Below, in pieces: positions 13,046 through 17,696 of a stretch of 17,696 nucleotides of DNA. The position numbers and the translations under genes are program-made. The notes beneath the pieces are model-generated. The model was not told where the DNA came from, made no database searches, and worked only from the letters and a program-made list of their open reading frames with translations. The stretch covers positions 1-17,696 of the forward strand of contig DDSL01000149.1 in NCBI GenBank assembly GCA_002343825.1. Direction: 5' to 3'. The first letter of the stretch is position 1, and the number at the start of each line of letters is the position of its first letter. The stretch is from Chthonomonas sp. UBA2391 (GTDB lineage Bacteria; Armatimonadota; Fimbriimonadia; Fimbriimonadales; Fimbriimonadaceae).

Positions 13046-14680
13046 TTACGCTACGCGTTTGCAGAGCTTGGCGAAGCTCTCCTTATCCACCGCGCACATC
13101 AGAGCTTCTTCGTAGTGAGCGGCGCCGGTTTGGACCAGGTAGCTCAGAGAAGCGTCCATGGTCACCATTCCCAGGCTCTTGTTCGTCTCGATGATCGAGT
13201 ACATCTGGTGGGTTTTGCCTTCGCGGATCAGGTTCTTGATGGCCGGAGTCCCCAGCATGATCTCCATCGCCGCAACCCGGCCTCCGCCGACACGCTGCAA
13301 CAGTTGCTGCGAGATGACTCCCTCGAGCGTATTGCCCAAAAGCACCCGGATCTGGTCCTGTTGATCGCTGGGGAAGACGTCAATCACCCGGTCGATGGTG
13401 CTGGGCGCGTTGCGGGTGTGCAGCGTGCCAAAGACCAAGTGACCGGTTTCGGCCATCGTCAGCGCCGCCTCGATCGTCTCGAGGTCGCGAAGTTCACCAA
13501 CGAGGATGATGTCCGGATCTTCCCGCAAGACGGCCCGCAGGGCGTTGTGGAAGCTGTAGGTGTCGGCGTGCATCTCGCGCTGGTTCACCATGCAGCGCTT
13601 GTGGTTATGGACATATTCGATCGGATCTTCGATCGTGATGATGTGCCCGGGCTCCCGCTCGTTGATGTCGTCAAGCATGGCGGCGATGGTGGTCGACTTA
13701 CCCGAACCAGTCGGACCGGTCACGAGGATCAATCCCGAGGATCGATTGCAGATCTCGCGCAAGATCTCGGGCAAGTTGAGGTCCGCGTAGCTCGGGATCT
13801 TGCTCGGAATCGCCCGGATCGCGGCGGCCGTGATGCCGCGTTGCATATAGACGTTGAATCGGAAACGCCCCAGGCCCTTTGCGCCATAGCTAAAGTCCAG
13901 CTCGTGGGTCGTTTCAAACTTGGTGACCTGGTCGTCGTTCAGGATGTCAAAGACCAGCCGCCGGATGTCCATCGGCTTCAGGCTTTGGTACTGCATCGCG
14001 ACGATGTCCCCGTCGATCCGCGTCATCGGCGGAAGACCGTTGGTCAAGTGGATATCCGAGGCCCGGCTTTCGACCGCCATCCTCAGAATGTCATCGATGT
14101 GGAGCTCTTGAACGGATGGAAAGTTTCGATAGGGATCGTTGACCGTGACTTCACCGCTGACCACCTGCATCTTGGGCGGCTCGGGCTGCAGTTGCGGGGG
14201 CGGGGGCGTGACGACCTGCTCATAGATCGGCGGGGCGCTCGGCTCTGGCTCATACGGAGACATCGCGACGGGCGGGGCAGCCGGAGCGGGCTCGGCGTAG
14301 GCCGGAGTCGGCTCGGCATAGACCGGGGCTGGCTCGGCATAAGTCTCGACAACTGGGGCCGCAACCTGCTCGACGGGAGGAATCGTGGCTTCGGCGTAAC
14401 CCGTCGGAGCTGGCTCATAAAATTGCTCTTGGTAGACCGGGGCTGCCGCAGGAGGGGCAATCGGAGCTTGGTCAAAGGCTGCCTCGGCGGCCAGCGGATC
14501 CGCGACCGGCGGAGTCGCAGGCTGGGTCGCCTGGGTCAGAAAAGGATCCTGAGCAGGGATCGCCCCGTTCCGATCCGGAATCTGGTTGAGGATATCGTTG
14601 AGCGCGTTCCCTTGAGGGTTGGCCGCATCGCCCTCACCCGGTTGCTGAATCACTTGGTCCCAATTGAAATTCCCCGACAT
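13046..14680 (-). CDS. pilT: Type IV pilus retraction ATPase PilT with long N-terminal extension
   Basis: The PilT-type hexameric ATPase that drives pilus retraction and twitching at the inner membrane base. The catalytic core (about 188-540) has Walker A GPTGSGKS (322-329), the Asp box IEDPIE (350-355), Walker B DPDIILVGELRD (388-399), the His box GHLVFGTLHT (413-422), and the PilT-specific segment NTLEGVISQQLLQRVGGG (450-467). Typical PilT is about 350 residues; here 544, because residues 1-185 are a Pro/Ala/Glu/Tyr/Gln-rich low-complexity extension including three tandem YAEP(A/T)P units. AGGGAG lies 8 nt before the ATG. It is the third gene of the operon, 22 nt after the HDOD gene. The retraction role is inferred from family similarity. 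Confidence 0.95.
   Translation of the reverse strand: MSGNFNWDQVIQQPGEGDAANPQGNALNDILNQIPDRNGAIPAQDPFLTQATQPATPPVADPLAAEAAFDQAPIAPPAAAPVYQEQFYEPAPTGYAEATIPPVEQVAAPVVETYAEPAPVYAEPTPAYAEPAPAAPPVAMSPYEPEPSAPPIYEQVVTPPPPQLQPEPPKMQVVSGEVTVNDPYRNFPSVQELHIDDILRMAVESRASDIHLTNGLPPMTRIDGDIVAMQYQSLKPMDIRRLVFDILNDDQVTKFETTHELDFSYGAKGLGRFRFNVYMQRGITAAAIRAIPSKIPSYADLNLPEILREICNRSSGLILVTGPTGSGKSTTIAAMLDDINEREPGHIITIEDPIEYVHNHKRCMVNQREMHADTYSFHNALRAVLREDPDIILVGELRDLETIEAALTMAETGHLVFGTLHTRNAPSTIDRVIDVFPSDQQDQIRVLLGNTLEGVISQQLLQRVGGGRVAAMEIMLGTPAIKNLIREGKTHQMYSIIETNKSLGMVTMDASLSYLVQTGAAHYEEALMCAVDKESFAKLCKRVA
14279..14341 (-). repeat. Three tandem 21-bp units encoding YAEP(A/T)P(V/A)
   Basis: Residues 114-134 of PilT are three consecutive heptapeptides beginning YAEP, encoded by three 21-bp units of similar DNA sequence. 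The array keeps the frame for any unit gain or loss. Confidence 0.75.
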
Positions 14681-14688
14681 CTTCTTTT

Positions 14689-14694
14689 CTCCCT
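14689..14694 (-). promoter_or_regulatory. Shine-Dalgarno AGGGAG for pilT
   Basis: AGGGAG on the minus strand is 8 nt before the ATG at 14680, in the 22-nt gap after the HDOD gene. Confidence 0.65.
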
Positions 14695-14702
14695 GTTCTT
14701 AG

Positions 14703-15563
14703 TTAGGCCGCGGCCCCTTGTGCTTGTCCAACGATCTGTACCCCGGCATCCAGCCACTGGGGCAAGGTATCGGCGATATTAAGGCGGTCCACCGCCCACT
14801 TATAGAAATAGTCCTGAACTGGACGGTCGCCCTGAACTCCGTGCGTTGCAAGTTCGGCGATCGTGTGTCCAATCGCGATGCAGGCCCGCAGGTCGGCTTG
14901 TTCCGAATCCGTTTCTTCGGCGTAGGCAACGGCCTCCACCAATTCGGGCGGAAGGTTCCACTTGGCGCAGATTGCCGCCCCGACGGCCACGTGGTTGCAA
15001 CCAAAGAAGTGCTTCTCCGCGATCAGCGTCGGCACCGCTTTTTCGCTGGCCATCATCACCATCGAATACATCTCGGGGTCGCTGCGGTCCATGATCGTCT
15101 TCCCGATCAGGTGGAGCAGTCCGGCCGCGTAGGCTTCTTCGGGGTTCAGTCCGCGCAGCTGCCCCGCCATCCATTTGGCGCAAACGGCGGTATCCAGCGA
15201 ATGCCTCCACCACGCCCGGCGGCGAAGGGATTCTTTGTCCGTTTTTCCGACGAAGAGGTCAAAGACCCCCGCGTGCATGGCCAGTTGGCGAACCTGCTTC
15301 AGCCCCAAAAAGGCAATGGCATCTCGGATGGAGGTCACGCGCTTCGGCAGCGCAAAATGAGCCGAGTTGGCCATCGCCAGTACCTTGGCGCTGAAGCCAG
15401 GGTCCACGATGATGTCCCGTTCCAGTTCCGCCGGGGACGTCTCGGTGTTCCCCGTCGTCTCCATGATCTTGAAGACAACCTGCGGCAAAACCGCCACGTC
15501 CTTAACCTGCGAAACGATCTTGTCGACCGGATTCTCGGGCTGGTCTAGTGGCACACTCGACAC
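14703..15563 (-). CDS. HDOD domain signalling protein
   Basis: A 286-residue protein with an HDOD domain (about 20-230), a non-catalytic relative of HD phosphohydrolases found in bacterial signalling proteins. Family features seen are VAVLPQVVFKIME near the start, IVDPGFSAKVLAMANSA, and IRDAIAFLGLKQVRQLAM. The segment that would carry the HD pair reads GLLHLIGK, so the Asp is replaced and hydrolase activity is unlikely. The start is GTG at 15563 because GGAGGAG lies 5 nt upstream. An in-frame ATG at 15620, overlapping the pilB end by 8 nt, is the alternative (305 residues). Lying between pilB and pilT, it probably modulates pilus function, but this is inferred from context. Confidence 0.9.
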   Translation of the reverse strand: MSSVPLDQPENPVDKIVSQVKDVAVLPQVVFKIMETTGNTETSPAELERDIIVDPGFSAKVLAMANSAHFALPKRVTSIRDAIAFLGLKQVRQLAMHAGVFDLFVGKTDKESLRRRAWWRHSLDTAVCAKWMAGQLRGLNPEEAYAAGLLHLIGKTIMDRSDPEMYSMVMMASEKAVPTLIAEKHFFGCNHVAVGAAICAKWNLPPELVEAVAYAEETDSEQADLRACIAIGHTIAELATHGVQGDRPVQDYFYKWAVDRLNIADTLPQWLDAGVQIVGQAQGAAA

Positions 15564-15568
15564 TTTTT

Positions 15569-15575
15569 CTCCTCC
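15569..15575 (-). promoter_or_regulatory. Strong Shine-Dalgarno GGAGGAG deciding a GTG start
   Basis: GGAGGAG on the minus strand sits 5 nt before the GTG at 15563. It is much stronger than anything before the in-frame ATG at 15620 and so favours the shorter HDOD protein. Confidence 0.65.
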
Positions 15576-15612
15576 ATTGAACTCATAGTCGTTATTGTCG
15601 GGTCCTAAGCGA

Positions 15613-17331
15613 CTAGGCATAGATCACCCGAAGAACTTCTTCAACCGTCGTCGTTCCGAGCAAAATCTTGGCCACCGCGTCGTCTTGCAGCGACTTCATG
15701 TTGTTCTGCTCGGCCAGGCGTCGCAGGATGTGGCTCGGTGATTTCTTCAAAATCTCATCGCGGATGTCGTCGGTCACGGCCATGATCTCATGGACTCCGG
15801 TTCGGCCCTTGTAGCCGGTCCCTTTGCACTTATCGCAACCGGCTCCCTTCACCAGTTCGAACTCGCCGTTCACCTCGCCCTCGATCACGTCAGGGATCGG
15901 GAAGCCATAGCGGACGAAGGTGTCGCGGGTCGCCTTATAGCTGGTCTTGCAGTTCGGGCAGACTTGCCGGACCAGTCGCTGGGCCAAAACTCCAATGATC
16001 GAGCTCGAAATCAGGAACGGCTCGACCTCCATATCGATCAAGCGGGTCGGCGCGCTACAGGCGTCGTTGGTATGGAGCGTGCTGAGGACCAAGTGACCGG
16101 TCAAGGCCGCTTCCATCGCGATGGTCGCCGTCTCGTTGTCCCGCATTTCACCGACCATGATCACGTCGGGGTCTTGTCGCAGCATGGACTTAAGACCGGC
16201 GGCAAAGGTCATTCCGGCGCGGTTATTGACCGCGCACTGGTTGATGCCTTCGAGTTCGTATTCGACCGGATCCTCGATCGTAATGATGTTGCTCGAACCG
16301 TCGTTGATCCGGTTCAAAAGCGAGTACAGCGTGGTCGATTTTCCCGAACCGGTAGGACCCGTGACGAGAATGATGCCGTAGCTCCGGTCGGCAAAGTCCT
16401 CGATCATGGCCATGTTTCCGGGCATGAAGCCAAGCTTGCTGAGACCCACATTGATCCCGCCCTTGTCGAGAACCCGCATGACGATCTTTTCGCCATAGAC
16501 TAGCGGCAGGGTTGAGACCCGGAAGTCGAACTCGCGGCCATCGATGGTCGCCGAAATCCGGTTGTCTTGGGGGACTCGCTTTTCGGCGATGTCCATGTTC
16601 GACATGATCTTGAAGCGGCTGGTCAGAGGAGCGATGACCTTTTTGGGAAGCCGCATCACCTCCTGCAAAACGCCATCCTGGCGGAAGCGGATGACCATCT
16701 CTTCCTTCCGCGGTTCCATGTGGATGTCGCTCGCCTTGTCGCGCACGGCTTGGGCCACGATCAGGTTCGCCAGCCGGATGATGGGCCCATCTTCGCCCAT
16801 CGCCTGGAGATCCTCTTCGGAAATCTCCTCTTCTTTGCTATTGCGGACCTCGACGTTCCCGTCGAAGTCCTTCATTACATCGTTAAGCTGGGAGGTGACC
16901 TGACTCTCGCCCTTCAAAAATTGGTCGAGAGTCGCGTCGATGTCGTCGGCCACCGCGATGAGCGGCTCGATCTCGAGTCCGGTAGCGATCCGCAGTTCGT
17001 CGATCGCAAAGATATCGAGCGGGTTCGCCATCGCGACCAAGAGCTTGTTGCCCTGGGCGAAGAGCGGAACCGCCTTGTACCGGTTGGCAATCGCCGCCGG
17101 GAGCAGGTGGATCGCGTCGGGATGGGGAGCTTTTTGGGAGATATCGACGAAGGGGATGCCCCAAACCTTGCCCAAGCATCGAACCCGATCCTTCTCGGTG
17201 ATGTATCCCAGAGAAACCAGGATGTTGGCAATAGGGTCCTCACCGCCCAACTCGATTTGACGAGTGAGCGCTGCTTGAAGCTGATCGTCATTGATCAACC
17301 CCTCTTGCAGAAAGAAATCCCCGGTTAGCAT
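15613..17331 (-). CDS. pilB: Type IV pilus assembly ATPase PilB (GspE family)
   Basis: A 572-residue secretion-type ATPase that powers pilus extension from the cytoplasmic side. The N-terminal T2SSE_N/MshEN-like domain (about 1-135) precedes the catalytic core: Walker A GPTGSGKS (325-332), Asp box IEDPVE (352-357), Walker B DPDVIMVGEMRD (387-398), His box GHLVLSTLHT (412-421). The tetracysteine zinc motif C458/C461 and C499/C502 marks it as extension-type. The ATG at 17331 begins the normal family N-terminus; a GTG 12 codons upstream is possible. A TATCAT at 17355-17360 may be its promoter. In related ATPases the MshEN region can bind c-di-GMP, but the usual RLG start of that motif reads TGD here, so binding is uncertain. 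It heads the pilB-HDOD-pilT operon. Confidence 0.95.
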   Translation of the reverse strand: MLTGDFFLQEGLINDDQLQAALTRQIELGGEDPIANILVSLGYITEKDRVRCLGKVWGIPFVDISQKAPHPDAIHLLPAAIANRYKAVPLFAQGNKLLVAMANPLDIFAIDELRIATGLEIEPLIAVADDIDATLDQFLKGESQVTSQLNDVMKDFDGNVEVRNSKEEEISEEDLQAMGEDGPIIRLANLIVAQAVRDKASDIHMEPRKEEMVIRFRQDGVLQEVMRLPKKVIAPLTSRFKIMSNMDIAEKRVPQDNRISATIDGREFDFRVSTLPLVYGEKIVMRVLDKGGINVGLSKLGFMPGNMAMIEDFADRSYGIILVTGPTGSGKSTTLYSLLNRINDGSSNIITIEDPVEYELEGINQCAVNNRAGMTFAAGLKSMLRQDPDVIMVGEMRDNETATIAMEAALTGHLVLSTLHTNDACSAPTRLIDMEVEPFLISSSIIGVLAQRLVRQVCPNCKTSYKATRDTFVRYGFPIPDVIEGEVNGEFELVKGAGCDKCKGTGYKGRTGVHEIMAVTDDIRDEILKKSPSHILRRLAEQNNMKSLQDDAVAKILLGTTTVEEVLRVIYA

Positions 17332-17354
17332 AGTCGCCCCGTTATTCCCATTCC

Positions 17355-17360
17355 ATGATA
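17355..17360 (-). promoter_or_regulatory. Candidate -10 TATCAT for the pil operon
   Basis: TATCAT on the minus strand would give a leader of about 16 nt before the pilB ATG. Alternatively TAACGG lies exactly 7 nt before the ATG, which would again be a leaderless layout. Neither has a clear -35. Confidence 0.35.
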
Positions 17361-17445
17361 AAGGCACCGGGAAGCCCAGTAATCTTGCCAGCGCGGATCC
17401 TTTGCGCTTTTTTGCCTCATCCGCGACATGTCCTCCAATTATCGG

Positions 17446-17475
17446 CTGACTTTTCTGCGATTCTCGTGGAATACT
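17446..17475 (+). promoter_or_regulatory. Probable promoter of the SAH riboswitch / ahcY transcript
   Basis: CTGACT (17446-17451, four of six matches to TTGACA) and AATACT (17470-17475, four of six to TATAAT) are 18 nt apart. A start about 7 nt downstream (near 17482) would begin the RNA exactly at the first base-paired element of the aptamer. Confidence 0.5.
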
Positions 17476-17482
17476 TGAGATG

Positions 17483-17559
17483 TGCTGAGGAGCGTTGCGA
17501 TCCTCGCGAGGACCAGGCTCAGCATCCTAGTGAAGGTCTCAGACCGACTAACGGCGCTC
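17483..17559 (+). promoter_or_regulatory. S-adenosylhomocysteine (SAH) riboswitch aptamer
   Basis: The leader carries the conserved SAH-riboswitch pattern GAGGAGCGTTGC...CCAGGCTC...AACGGCGCTC. The P1 helix is TGCTGAG (17483-17489) with CTCAGCA (17518-17524). The inner P2 arm contains TCCT-CGCG-AGGA (17501-17512). An accessory hairpin GGTC-TCA-GACC lies at 17535-17545. The pseudoknot is GAGCG (17490-17494) with CGCTC (17555-17559). The known class senses SAH and turns on SAH recycling genes; here the next gene downstream begins like adenosylhomocysteinase, as expected. Seen: consensus blocks, pairing and gene context. Inferred: ligand specificity. Confidence 0.9.
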
Positions 17560-17597
17560 GTGACTCGACCACTTCCGGTCGGCCACGGGCCTTTTTT
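17556..17597 (+). terminator. Intrinsic terminator overlapping the SAH aptamer pseudoknot
   Basis: GCTCGTG (17556-17562) pairs with CACGGGC (17584-17590) and CGACC (17566-17570) with GGTCG (17577-17581), over a 6-nt loop, followed by six T (17592-17597). The first four bases of the 5' arm (17556-17559) are also the 3' strand of the aptamer pseudoknot, so pseudoknot and terminator cannot form together. This predicts transcription antitermination when SAH binds. Confidence 0.8.
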
Positions 17598-17629
17598 GTG
17601 CACCCATGGCCCCGGAAAACCGAAAATCC

Positions 17630-17696
17630 ATGGCAATGAACACGCTCGAAAACCCGATCAAGACCGACTTCCACGTCGCCGACCTGAGCCTCGCCG
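17630..17696 (+). CDS. ahcY: Adenosylhomocysteinase (SAH hydrolase), N-terminal fragment
   Basis: Only the first 22 codons are in the window; the frame runs off the right edge. The visible TDFHVADLSLA matches the usual N-terminus of S-adenosylhomocysteine hydrolase, where (D)xVADLSLA is followed by DWGRKE. The enzyme splits SAH into adenosine and homocysteine with bound NAD, relieving inhibition of methyltransferases. The assignment rests on this short match plus the SAH riboswitch directly upstream. ATG at 17630 is taken as the start; an in-frame ATG at 17636 is equally possible and neither has a clear Shine-Dalgarno. Confidence 0.85.
   Translation, partial: MAMNTLENPIKTDFHVADLSLA

Noticed and set aside
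14279..14341. Possible CRISPR-like short repeats
   Set aside because: The three 21-bp units are contiguous, without spacers, and encode in-frame heptapeptides of PilT.
12995..14782. A 595-codon open frame on the + strand covering pilT
   Set aside because: It lies antisense to the unmistakable pilT gene, reads as Arg/Asp/His/Val-rich sequence without domain motifs, and is an expected by-product of GC-rich codon use.
17355..17639. 94-codon + strand open frame before ahcY
   Set aside because: It spans the promoter, riboswitch and terminator and has no protein-like character; the structured RNA explains the sequence.

Overview
The window looks like a chromosomal segment of a GC-rich, pilus-bearing bacterium, most probably of the Armatimonadota (Fimbriimonas-like). 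This is inferred from the mix of gene families: a PEP-CTERM surface protein, a DUF4127 protein, a CT398-type zinc-ribbon protein, a PilB/HDOD/PilT operon, and mixed leaderless and Shine-Dalgarno starts. No rRNA, tRNA, CRISPR array, transposase or phage gene is visible.

Layout. 1-768 (-): ATP-binding subunit of a peptide-type ABC importer, cut by the left edge. 819-1481 (+): NarL/LuxR-type response regulator on a leaderless promoter. 1561-2082 (+): small secreted protein, tail-to-tail with a minus-strand block. Read 5' to 3', that block holds a zinc-ribbon coiled-coil protein (6944-6225), a lipoprotein (6228-5506), a GT2 glycosyltransferase (5502-4579), an NAD-dependent epimerase (4553-3567) and a cryptochrome/photolyase-family protein (3541-2057). 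The first three are translationally coupled or nearly so; the epimerase has its own -10 element. 7054-7440 (+): VOC protein. 7616-7434 (-): 60-residue four-cysteine protein. 7632-8636 (+): unknown secreted protein. 9007-8618 (-): CheY-like receiver. 11345-9693 and 9703-9047 (-): a DUF4127 protein overlapping an alpha/beta hydrolase. 11346-11813 is non-coding and rich in hairpin repeats. 11814-12854 (+): PEP-CTERM protein. 12855-13045: G-rich intergenic region with inverted repeats. 17331-13046 (-): type IV pilus operon pilB - HDOD - pilT. At the right edge an S-adenosylhomocysteine (SAH) riboswitch with an overlapping intrinsic terminator precedes the first codons of ahcY (+).

How the parts work together. 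The pilus operon pairs the extension ATPase (PilB) with the retraction ATPase (PilT, carrying a long Pro/Ala/Tyr-rich N-terminal extension), and an HDOD signalling protein lies between them. The riboswitch leader can form either a SAH-aptamer pseudoknot or a terminator, because both use the same bases; this fits SAH accumulation turning on SAH hydrolase.

Two global patterns stand out. First genes of transcription units tend to carry a TANNNT-like -10 exactly 7 nt before the start codon, implying leaderless mRNAs, whereas operon-internal genes carry Shine-Dalgarno sequences. Three convergent gene pairs also overlap at their 3' ends, leaving no room for a conventional terminator.
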